In this document: positions 33,137 to 40,315 of the stretch, in pieces
How positions within the stretch are numbered: the stretch's first letter is position 1
Layout of the letters: each line of letters opens with the position of its first letter
From: Treponema sp.
GTDB lineage: Bacteria > Spirochaetota > Spirochaetia > Treponematales > Treponemataceae
Length of the DNA: 50,285 bases
Assembly (NCBI GenBank): GCA_024402475.1
Contig: JAKSTQ010000017.1
Location: 1-50,285, forward strand
Reading direction: 5' to 3'
Translations under genes and position numbers: made by a program
Notes under the pieces: generated by a model
Told to the model about the DNA's origin: nothing
The model's input: only the letters and a program-made list of their open reading frames with translations
Database searches by the model: none

Positions 33137-34516
33137 TTATTCCCCAAGGTGCTTAAGCTTTTTGTTGTAGATTCTGATAAAGAAAATAACAGAAAGTCCT
33201 ACAGAAAATACTTCTGCAATAGGAAAGCACCACCATACATTATTGATATTCCCAGTCAAAGAAAGAAGGAATGCAACCGGCAAAAGCACAACAACCTGGC
33301 GGATAATCGAGTTAATCATCGAATAGAAAGCATCACCAAGAGCCTGGAAAATACAACCCAGAGAAATGGCAATGGCAGCACCCCAGAAACTTGTAGCAAT
33401 AATTCTCAGTGCAGGAATTCCGATAGAAAGCATTACGTCTGATGCATTGAAAAAGCCAAGAAGAACATGAGGAATAAGTTCAAAAGCGGCAGTTCCAATG
33501 AGCATTATTGTCAAAGCTGCAAGAAGCCCGATTTTTACTGTTTTTAAGATGCGGGATTTGCTTTGTGCACCGTAATTGTAGGCAACAATGGCAACCATTC
33601 CGTTTGTAAGACCAAAAACAGGCATAAAGATAAAGCTGTTGAGCTTAAAGTAACTTCCATAAACTGCAATCGCTGTATCTGCAATTCCCTTAAAACCTTT
33701 AAAGATGATGTTAAAACCGTAAGTTGTTACAGAACCAACAGCAGCAACAAGGATAGAAGGAACACCGATTTTATAAATCTGACCGATTACAACAGGATCA
33801 GGTTTAAATCCCTTGAACACAAAACTAATTTCTTTATTTACCTTAAGGTTAAAGATAACAGAAAAAACAAGACCAAAAATCTGTCCAAGAACAGTAGCAA
33901 GTGCCGCGCCTGCAATGCCCATGCGCGGGAACGGTCCGATTCCAAAAATCAAAAGCGGATCAAGAACAATATTTGTAACAGCTCCCACAAGCTGAGTAAT
34001 CATCGTAAAAATTGTTTTTCCTGTAGACTGCAAAAGACGGTCAAAGGTAATTCCAAAGAACATACCAAAGGACATGAGCATTACAATAGAAAGATATGAT
34101 TTTGAGTAACCGATGATTTTTGCATCAGCTGTCTGCGAAGCAAGATAAGGATCAATTACAAAGAAAGAAGAAACTGCAAAAACAACAAAACTGCAGAAAG
34201 CAAGGAAAAGGCCGTTCATGGCAGTTTTACTTACCTGCTCATAGTTTTTCTGGCCAAGACGCATAGAAAGGATCGCATTGATACCGACAGCAGTTCCAAT
34301 ACCAACAGAAATCATCAGGTTCTGGATAGGGAATGCAAGAGAAACAGCAGTAAGCGCGCCTTCGTCAATTCTTGAAACAAAAATACTGTCAACAATATTG
34401 TACAATGCCTGAACAAGCATTGAAATCATAATCGGAAGGGATACATTTACAAGAAGTCTGCCGATTGGCATTGTTCCAAGTTTATTTTCTTTTACCTGTG
34501 AATTTACGTTACTCAT
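33137..34516 (-). CDS. MATE family multidrug/sodium antiporter
   Basis: A 459-residue membrane protein with twelve predicted helices, in the NorM/DinF-like MATE superfamily. The N-terminus (MPIGRLLVNVSLPIMISMLVQALYN) and repeated segments such as VDSIFVSRI are characteristic, and the two six-helix halves show internal similarity. It exports cationic drugs or metabolites by ion exchange. The promoter is almost perfect consensus with six bases between the -10 and the ATG, so the mRNA appears leaderless. The stop codon lies in a 9-bp inverted repeat (33111-33119 with 33135-33143) that has no T tract. Confidence 0.94.
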   Translation of the reverse strand: MSNVNSQVKENKLGTMPIGRLLVNVSLPIMISMLVQALYNIVDSIFVSRIDEGALTAVSLAFPIQNLMISVGIGTAVGINAILSMRLGQKNYEQVSKTAMNGLFLAFCSFVVFAVSSFFVIDPYLASQTADAKIIGYSKSYLSIVMLMSFGMFFGITFDRLLQSTGKTIFTMITQLVGAVTNIVLDPLLIFGIGPFPRMGIAGAALATVLGQIFGLVFSVIFNLKVNKEISFVFKGFKPDPVVIGQIYKIGVPSILVAAVGSVTTYGFNIIFKGFKGIADTAIAVYGSYFKLNSFIFMPVFGLTNGMVAIVAYNYGAQSKSRILKTVKIGLLAALTIMLIGTAAFELIPHVLLGFFNASDVMLSIGIPALRIIATSFWGAAIAISLGCIFQALGDAFYSMINSIIRQVVVLLPVAFLLSLTGNINNVWWCFPIAEVFSVGLSVIFFIRIYNKKLKHLGE

Positions 34517-34522
34517 AAGGTG

Positions 34523-34551
34523 ATTATATAAAAAATGTCAATAAATGTCAA
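34523..34551 (-). promoter_or_regulatory. Consensus, leaderless-type promoter of the MATE gene
   Basis: On the minus strand perfect TTGACA (34551-34546), a 17-base spacer and perfect TATAAT (34528-34523), then six bases to the ATG at 34516. A second TTGACA lies ten bases inside the spacer. The -35 overlaps the stop codon of the upstream gene. Confidence 0.88.
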
Positions 34552-35165
34552 AAAACCAAAAGATTTTCTATGATTTTTCTTATTTCCTCAGGGAATTTTA
34601 GCGGTGAAATGACAAAATTCTTTGTATCACTGCCCTTTTTAAGCGTTAATTTAAAATCCGTTTTCTGTGTTTCAAGGTTCCAGCAGATTTCGGCCATCTG
34701 GGGATTGCAGTCAATTGCTTTGATTAAAGCGGCTTTGATAAATTCCCGGGCAACCTGAAGCTGTTTTTTTGTATGAACCGATTTTTCAAGGGTTTGCGAC
34801 AATTCTTCTATATAAAGAGGAATATGTTCAAGGAATTCTTCGATTTCAGGGAATGGATCGTACGGGAATTTTACATCTACAAGCTTAACATAATCGCCTT
34901 CGTCATACTGATGAAGGCTGCCTTTTATCTGATTCTGAATAAAGAGCCTGAGTTTTACGGTTTGAGTAATGAAAATTTCAAAAGTAACATAACCCGAACA
35001 GAAATTAACATCTGCCCTGATATCCGGATGCCTGTCCCTGAAGGACTGGATAACCCCTGCGCAGTTGTCAAAAGTAAGGCGTTTTGCATCAACGCGGACC
35101 ATATTTTTATGAAGAATATGAGAAAAATGTTCTTTCCAGAAATCAGCTTCTGTATCGTCGTACAC
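34548..35165 (-). CDS. Unknown protein of the MoxR-VWA operon
   Basis: A 205-residue soluble protein that I do not recognise. It mixes an N-terminal helical region (DTEADFWKEHFSHILHKN), a strand-rich middle (VNFCSGYVTFEIFITQTVKLRLF) and a helical C-terminus. No catalytic motif or membrane segment is visible. The GTG start at 35165 is fixed by AGGAGG five bases upstream; an ATG would not have such a site. It is 16 bases downstream of the VWA gene and clearly in the same operon, so it is a candidate third component, for example a client adaptor. Confidence 0.6.
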   Translation of the reverse strand: MYDDTEADFWKEHFSHILHKNMVRVDAKRLTFDNCAGVIQSFRDRHPDIRADVNFCSGYVTFEIFITQTVKLRLFIQNQIKGSLHQYDEGDYVKLVDVKFPYDPFPEIEEFLEHIPLYIEELSQTLEKSVHTKKQLQVAREFIKAALIKAIDCNPQMAEICWNLETQKTDFKLTLKKGSDTKNFVISPLKFPEEIRKIIENLLVF

Positions 35166-35181
35166 AGATTCCTCCTAAAAG

Positions 35182-36363
35182 TTAAAAAGGCAAAAAAGCA
35201 GCCTGATTATTGCAGGATTTTGTAATCCACTGGCGGGATTTTTCGTAATTAATGCGGCTGTCTAAAATCCACAGAATATTGCTTAAAGCGCAGGGAATTA
35301 CAGGTGGATTACCTTCTCCGTCAGTAAAAACAATCATTCCGCTGTAATCGTTTTTATGTTCAGAATAAAAATCTACAGGCACCTGAAAGTTTGTTCCGCC
35401 GCGGCCTTTAATTTCGTTAAGGTCAATTTTTTTACGGAAACTTACAGGAGTGCTAAGCTTAAGGTTAACGTCAAAAAATATAAGATCGATTTTTTCGATA
35501 ATTCCAAGATAAAAGAAATTTTTTACAGCATGAATAAAATGTTCAAAACTTTCATCAGTAATGGAACCAGAAACATCAACAGCAATCAGAATATCTGCTT
35601 TTCTTTCATAGCGCGACCCCATTGCCTTAAAACCATAACGGCGGCTTGGACGCATTCTGGTAAGTTTACGGTCAGGACTTACTGCATTCTGGCGGAATTT
35701 TGCAAGGGCCCGTCTGTAGTCAAAAGCAAAATCAGTTTCGGATTTTAATTCACGCTGGAGGTCGCCGCCAAGTTCACCAAAGCCTTCAGAAATATCTGCT
35801 TTCTGGATTTCTGATTTTATCTGGTTAAGAGCCTGTTCATCTTCGTTCCACAGATCAGACAAAGACTCAAGATCTTTAAGGTCAGCAATCGAAGAGTTTC
35901 CGGCAGAAGAACCGTTCCTGCTTTTTGAAACAATATCAAAAATGAATTTATACCACTGGTCATAATTCATATCAGGAAAAGTCGTAGCACAGCCGCACTG
36001 CTGCTTTATGTACTGAACGCCTGGAAGGGATTGCGGAAAGCGGTCAGAAGATAACTGCCAGATAACGCAGTCACTGGCCATAGAAAGAATTACAGGTTTT
36101 GCATTATGAGGCCTTCTAAGGTATGGATGACCTAAAAGGATTCTGGTTACTTCAACTTTAAATAAATCCTGCAGTGTTTCATCATTAAAAGATTGAATTA
36201 TAGAAGAATTAAATTCAATACGGCGGTTCCCCGAACGCAAAGGCACCGCAATAGCATCATTGCAAATTAAAGAATGCGTACAGACAGCAGAAAAAAGAAG
36301 CGGTTCACTGTAAAACCATTGAGAAATAATATTTGATAATCTTTTTTCTGCATTCAAAGACAT
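35182..36363 (-). CDS. VWA-like protein (DUF2201/COG3864 type)
   Basis: A 393-residue protein whose C-terminal half is a von Willebrand A-like domain with the MIDAS start DVSGS at 263-267, a GRGGTNF segment (T in the second MIDAS position) and IVFTDGEG. The N-terminal half corresponds to the putative metallopeptidase region of this family, but the usual zinc motif is not visible; the equivalent helix reads EVTRILLGHPYLRR at about 71-84. Members pair with MoxR ATPases and are thought to help assemble or activate protein complexes. It lies 21 bases downstream of the MoxR gene, with AAAGGA preceding the ATG. Confidence 0.85.
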   Translation of the reverse strand: MSLNAEKRLSNIISQWFYSEPLLFSAVCTHSLICNDAIAVPLRSGNRRIEFNSSIIQSFNDETLQDLFKVEVTRILLGHPYLRRPHNAKPVILSMASDCVIWQLSSDRFPQSLPGVQYIKQQCGCATTFPDMNYDQWYKFIFDIVSKSRNGSSAGNSSIADLKDLESLSDLWNEDEQALNQIKSEIQKADISEGFGELGGDLQRELKSETDFAFDYRRALAKFRQNAVSPDRKLTRMRPSRRYGFKAMGSRYERKADILIAVDVSGSITDESFEHFIHAVKNFFYLGIIEKIDLIFFDVNLKLSTPVSFRKKIDLNEIKGRGGTNFQVPVDFYSEHKNDYSGMIVFTDGEGNPPVIPCALSNILWILDSRINYEKSRQWITKSCNNQAAFLPF

Positions 36364-36384
36364 CTGGCGTTCCTTTACTAAAAA

Positions 36385-37464
36385 TCATTCTCCAAGAGAA
36401 GAAATAATTTTTGTATAAAGCTCTCCGCAATTTTCTGTGATGAATACAAGTGCCTTTGGATAATCATCAGCCTTGCACAGACTTATAAAATGACTTGAAA
36501 GTTCCTTTCTGTTAGAAGCCACAAGAAAATCAAAATAAAGGTTAAGGTTCTGTGCAGCCTTTTTTGCATCACTGTTATCTGCATTTGAATTGCCGCAGAT
36601 TTCGTGTTCAATAAATTTTAAAAGAGAATCGTTTACAAAAGTAAAATCACTTATTGATAACTCAAGAAGGCTTTTTTTTACTTCCTGAAATTCTGAAGTC
36701 AGAATTTCTTTTGCACCAGGAACATTGTGCTGATTCACATATTTAAAGAAAACGCTTGCGGCCTTGCTGCCGATTATTCCGCTTATAAGATAAAGAACAT
36801 CAGAAGTCAGCTGAGTAAAATTTTTAATTATGGAAGAAACGCGTTCCCAGCTGCGGCGGTCAGGAGTCTTTGAAAGATTGTCCCCGTCACTAAAACTTTC
36901 ATCTGCGTCAAGATATTCAGGATTTTCGTCTATAAAAGAAAGTATTCTCTGGTCAATTGCATTTTCTTTTCCCCAGTTAAGCCAGTCATTAACGGTTGGA
37001 GAAAATTCGTAAATGTTAAAACGGCTTACAAGGGCCGGGTCAAGATCCGTAAGCTGATATTCAAAACCGTTATTAACTGCACTTATAATCCGGCTGCCTT
37101 CTGGAAGAGATTTTCCTGCAAGCTTTCTGTTAAGTGTAAGGTCCATGATAGTCTGAAGAACTTCCGGGCGTGCGCGGTTCAATTCATCTAAAAAGAGAAC
37201 AATTGGAGAACCATCTGTAGGAAACCAGTAAGGCAGCATGAAATCAGTTTTTCCTGTCTTTTCGTTTTTTTCAGGAAGTCCTATCAGGTCACCCGGGTCG
37301 CTCATTTGTCCTAAAAAAAGTGTAACAACCTTTGCACCTTTTTTTGAAAAATAATCTTCAAGAATACGGGATTTTCCGATTCCGTGTTTTCCCATGAGCA
37401 TAATGTTCTGCTGTGCGGGTGTGTTGTCAAGAATAAAATGTAATTGTTCTGCGTTTACTGTCAT
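36385..37464 (-). CDS. MoxR-family AAA+ ATPase
   Basis: A 359-residue AAA+ ATPase with Walker A GKHGIGKS (25-32), Walker B IVLFLDELN (88-96), a DPGDLIGLP segment and SRIISAVNNG in the sensor-1 region. These ATPases form rings that remodel partners through VWA proteins. It is the first gene of the trio with the VWA gene and the 205-residue protein. The promoter has TAAAAT only six bases before the ATG and no ribosome site, so translation is probably leaderless. Confidence 0.9.
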   Translation of the reverse strand: MTVNAEQLHFILDNTPAQQNIMLMGKHGIGKSRILEDYFSKKGAKVVTLFLGQMSDPGDLIGLPEKNEKTGKTDFMLPYWFPTDGSPIVLFLDELNRARPEVLQTIMDLTLNRKLAGKSLPEGSRIISAVNNGFEYQLTDLDPALVSRFNIYEFSPTVNDWLNWGKENAIDQRILSFIDENPEYLDADESFSDGDNLSKTPDRRSWERVSSIIKNFTQLTSDVLYLISGIIGSKAASVFFKYVNQHNVPGAKEILTSEFQEVKKSLLELSISDFTFVNDSLLKFIEHEICGNSNADNSDAKKAAQNLNLYFDFLVASNRKELSSHFISLCKADDYPKALVFITENCGELYTKIISSLGE

Positions 37465-37470
37465 AAGGTT

Positions 37471-37499
37471 ATTTTAGCGGTTTTTTGAAAAGTTGAAAA
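37471..37499 (-). promoter_or_regulatory. Leaderless-type promoter of the MoxR operon
   Basis: On the minus strand TTTTCA (37499-37494), a 17-base spacer and TAAAAT (37476-37471), then six bases to the ATG at 37464. The -35 is weak. Confidence 0.5.
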
Positions 37500-37508
37500 T
37501 ATTAACGG

Positions 37509-37539
37509 TAAAAAAAATCCGTCCCGAAGGACGGATTTT
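37509..37539 (-). terminator. Rho-independent terminator after argG
   Basis: On the minus strand a TCCGTCC/GGACGGA stem with a TTCG tetraloop (37535-37518), flanked by A residues and followed by a run of eight T. Confidence 0.92.
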
Positions 37540-37564
37540 CTATAAATTGTATATTATACGAATC

Positions 37565-38830
37565 TTACTCTGTCGGGCGCTTTTTGAGGTTTTTGCTTTC
37601 TGCAATTGCCTGACCTTCGCCTACCTGCTGTTCCATCATAGCGCGAACTTTGAGTGGAAGACCTGCAAGTGTAATAAAGCCCTGAGCGTCTTTGTGGTTG
37701 TAAAGTTCACCAGTTGCAAAAGAAGCAATTGATTCGTTGTACAAGCTGTATTTTGAACCAGAACCTGCACCGCGGATAGCACCTTTAACAACCTTAACTT
37801 TTGCCCATCCTGTAACGTTTTCTTCTGCTTTATCCATGAAAGCCATACAAGAATCCATCAAAGTTGTGAACCATTTTCCTTCGTAAATAAGTTCTGCCAT
37901 GCGCAAAGAAACCTGCTGTTTGTAGTGGTATGTTTCGCGGTCAAGACAGATGTGATCCATCATTCTGTGAGCAAAGTAAAGGATTGCTCCACCTGGAGTT
38001 TCGTAAACACCGCGTGATTTCATACCAACAAAGCGGTTTTCACAGATATCAACAAGACCAACACCGTTACGTCCACCAATTACATTCAATTCTGAAAGAA
38101 GTTCAAGACCGTTCATTTTCTTGCCGTTCAAACCAACTGGAATACCCTTTTCAAAATCGATAGTTACATATTCACCATCATTTGGACATTCTTCTGGAAC
38201 AGTTGTGTTCTTAAGCATGTGTTTGTAGTTTGGTTCATTTTCAACTTTTTCAAGTTCAAGCCCTTCGTGTGAAAGGTGCCAGATGTTTTCGTCACGAGAG
38301 TATGACTGATCTTTCTTTGAAGGAACTTCAAGTCCACGGTCTTCAAGGAATTTAATTTCAGCTTCGCGGCTGTCCATGTTCCATTTATCATCACGCCATG
38401 CAGCAATTACCTTAAGGTCTGGAGCAAAAGCCTTGATACCAAATTCAAAGCGAACCTGATCGTTACCTTTTCCTGTTGCACCGTGACAGATAGCAACAGC
38501 GCCTTCCTGGCGGGCATATTCAACAAGAATCTTTGCAATCAAAGGACGAGCTGTAGAAGTACCCAAAAGGTATTCGTCTTCGTAAACTGCATTAGCCTTG
38601 AGTGCAGGCCAGATGTATTCTTCAATATATTCCTGTTTTGCATCTACAACGTAACATGCAGCAGCACCTGTTTTGAGGGCGCGTTCTTTGATTGCAGCCC
38701 AGTCATCACCCTGACCTACGTCAATACAAACTGCGATTACATCATAATCATAATTTTCCTGAAGCCATGGAATGATAACTGTTGTATCAAGACCACCGGA
38801 ATATGCAAGAACTACCTTATCTTTAGCCAT
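37565..38830 (-). CDS. argG: Argininosuccinate synthase
   Basis: Condenses citrulline and aspartate with ATP in arginine biosynthesis. The N-type ATP pyrophosphatase loop AYSGGLDTT is at 9-17, with GTSTARPLIA, CHGATGKGNDQVRFE and the C-terminal signatures intact. It has 421 residues. AGAGG supports the ATG. The upstream 74 bases hold a good promoter overlapped by two sequences like ArgR operators. No argH is adjacent. Confidence 0.97.
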   Translation of the reverse strand: MAKDKVVLAYSGGLDTTVIIPWLQENYDYDVIAVCIDVGQGDDWAAIKERALKTGAAACYVVDAKQEYIEEYIWPALKANAVYEDEYLLGTSTARPLIAKILVEYARQEGAVAICHGATGKGNDQVRFEFGIKAFAPDLKVIAAWRDDKWNMDSREAEIKFLEDRGLEVPSKKDQSYSRDENIWHLSHEGLELEKVENEPNYKHMLKNTTVPEECPNDGEYVTIDFEKGIPVGLNGKKMNGLELLSELNVIGGRNGVGLVDICENRFVGMKSRGVYETPGGAILYFAHRMMDHICLDRETYHYKQQVSLRMAELIYEGKWFTTLMDSCMAFMDKAEENVTGWAKVKVVKGAIRGAGSGSKYSLYNESIASFATGELYNHKDAQGFITLAGLPLKVRAMMEQQVGEGQAIAESKNLKKRPTE

Positions 38831-38849
38831 AATAATATGCCTCTTAAAA

Positions 38850-38897
38850 ATGAATATTTATACAGTATTTATACAATTTTATGCAAAATTATTCAAG
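38850..38897 (-). promoter_or_regulatory. argG promoter with two ARG-box-like sites
   Basis: On the minus strand TTGAAT (38896-38891), a 17-base spacer and TATAAA (38873-38868) form the promoter. ATGAATATTTATACAG (38850-38865) and, in the opposite orientation, TATGCAAAATTATTCA (38880-38895) resemble the TGAAT-A/T-rich-CA pattern of arginine operators, one over the -35 and one just after the -10. Confidence 0.45.
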
Positions 38898-38904
38898 TAC
38901 AAAA

Positions 38905-40233
38905 CTAGATATTGTCGTCGTCAGCAAGAGCAGTATCAAGCATTGCACTGATAGCTTTCTGGTCAAGATGTGTACCGATGATTACAAGTTTAATCATACG
39001 GTCACCGTATTTAGGATCCCAGTTTTTAGCCATTTCAGGGTCAGCAGCAAGAATCTTTTTCTGTTCGCGTTCTGGTGCGGCAGCAAGCCATGAGCCTGAA
39101 TAACCTGCAACAATCTGACGGCCTGTTGTTTCAAATACCCATGCCATATCTGTTTCATCATGGAACCACATTACGCCCTTTGAACGAACAATATTTTTTG
39201 GCCACTGATCAGCAACTTTGTCAAGTTTCTGGCGGTCAAAAGAACGGCGGCGGTAATATACAAAGGAACCGATACCGTATTCGTCTTCTGATTCGCCTTC
39301 GTGGTGGTGGTGATGATGGTGATGGCCGCATGAACATTTTCCGTTTTCGTCGTAATGATGTTCATGGTGTTCGTGGTCGTGTTCGTCGTCATCGTGATCG
39401 TGGTGATGGTGATGATGTCCATGTTCGTCGTCATCGTGATCATGGTGGTGATGTTCGTGGTCGTCATCGTGATCGTGGTGATGGTGATGTTCGTCGTGAT
39501 CATCATCATCGTCATCATGATCTTCGTGTTCATTATCAAGGCGGTTAAGTTCTGCTACCCAGCCTGCACTTGCGTAAACTTTTTCAAAGTCAAATTCACC
39601 TGTTCCAAGAATCTGAGAAAGTTCAACCTGTGATTTTGAAGTTTCGATTACTCTTGCATTTGGCTGAAGGATTTTTACCATTGCACGGATTTTTTTGAGC
39701 TGTTCTTCGTTTACAAGGTCAACTTTATTGATGATAAGTGTATTACAGAATTCAATCTGCTGAACAAGAAGGGATTCAATGTCTTCTTCCTGAATGTCTT
39801 TTTTAAGCAGTGCGTTACCTTCGTCAAATTCTGTAACCATACGCATTGCATCAACTACAGAAATTACACCGTCGATATAACCGTTTTTAATCTGTTCAAG
39901 AGACTGTGCAATAGGCATTGGTTCACATACACCGCTTGCTTCGATAAGAACATAATCAAATTTTCCGGTCTTAATAAGTTTTTCAATCTGATTAACAAGA
40001 TCAGTCTTGAGGGAACAGCAGATACAGCCGTTTGTAAGTGCTACAAGACTTGAAGAATCTGTAATATTAGCTTCTTTAGAAATAAGGTTTGCATCAACAT
40101 TAACTTCGCCAATATCATTTACAACAACTGCGACTTTATAACCTTTCTGGTTGTTAAGAATATAATTGAGGAGAGTTGTTTTACCTGCTCCAAGATAACC
40201 TGCCAAAAGTGTAATAGGAACTTTCTTTGCCAT
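38905..40233 (-). CDS. COG0523 (CobW-like) metal-trafficking GTPase with His/Asp-rich insert
   Basis: A 442-residue G3E GTPase. Walker A GYLGAGKT is at 12-19, the metal-binding CxCC motif as GCICC at 69-73, and the NKVD guanine-specificity motif at about 169-172. Between the two domains (about 235-311) lies an insert of some 75 residues with about 37 His and many Asp and Glu, plus a CSCG knuckle. Such inserts store or deliver Zn, Ni or Co. The C-terminal CobW_C domain runs to about residue 435. AGGAAG precedes the ATG. A zinc homeostasis role is most likely; no Zur-type operator was identified by eye. Confidence 0.9.
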   Translation of the reverse strand: MAKKVPITLLAGYLGAGKTTLLNYILNNQKGYKVAVVVNDIGEVNVDANLISKEANITDSSSLVALTNGCICCSLKTDLVNQIEKLIKTGKFDYVLIEASGVCEPMPIAQSLEQIKNGYIDGVISVVDAMRMVTEFDEGNALLKKDIQEEDIESLLVQQIEFCNTLIINKVDLVNEEQLKKIRAMVKILQPNARVIETSKSQVELSQILGTGEFDFEKVYASAGWVAELNRLDNEHEDHDDDDDDHDEHHHHHDHDDDHEHHHHDHDDDEHGHHHHHHDHDDDEHDHEHHEHHYDENGKCSCGHHHHHHHHEGESEDEYGIGSFVYYRRRSFDRQKLDKVADQWPKNIVRSKGVMWFHDETDMAWVFETTGRQIVAGYSGSWLAAAPEREQKKILAADPEMAKNWDPKYGDRMIKLVIIGTHLDQKAISAMLDTALADDDNI

Positions 40234-40315
40234 TTTTTATACTTCCTGAAAAATAAATTTCTTATGAATAATATAGTAAATAATTACTAAAAAGTGAATA
40301 GAAATTGCATTGCTG

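Noticed and set aside
33111..33143. Terminator at the end of the MATE gene
   Set aside because: A 9-bp inverted repeat is present but spans the stop codon and is not followed by a T tract, so I did not call it a terminator.
33563..34099. 178-codon frame opposite the MATE gene
   Set aside because: Its product is rich in Asn, Lys and Arg with no domain; the minus-strand frame is a clear MATE protein.
39300..39540. Repetitive DNA suggesting a tandem repeat locus or CRISPR-like array
   Set aside because: The repeats are irregular codon-level repeats of His, Asp and Glu in an intact gene; there are no uniform repeats or spacers.
39355..39633. Valine/methionine-rich frame on the plus strand that looks like a membrane protein
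   Set aside because: It is the complement of the His/Asp repeat of the COG0523 gene and has no ribosome site or independent support.
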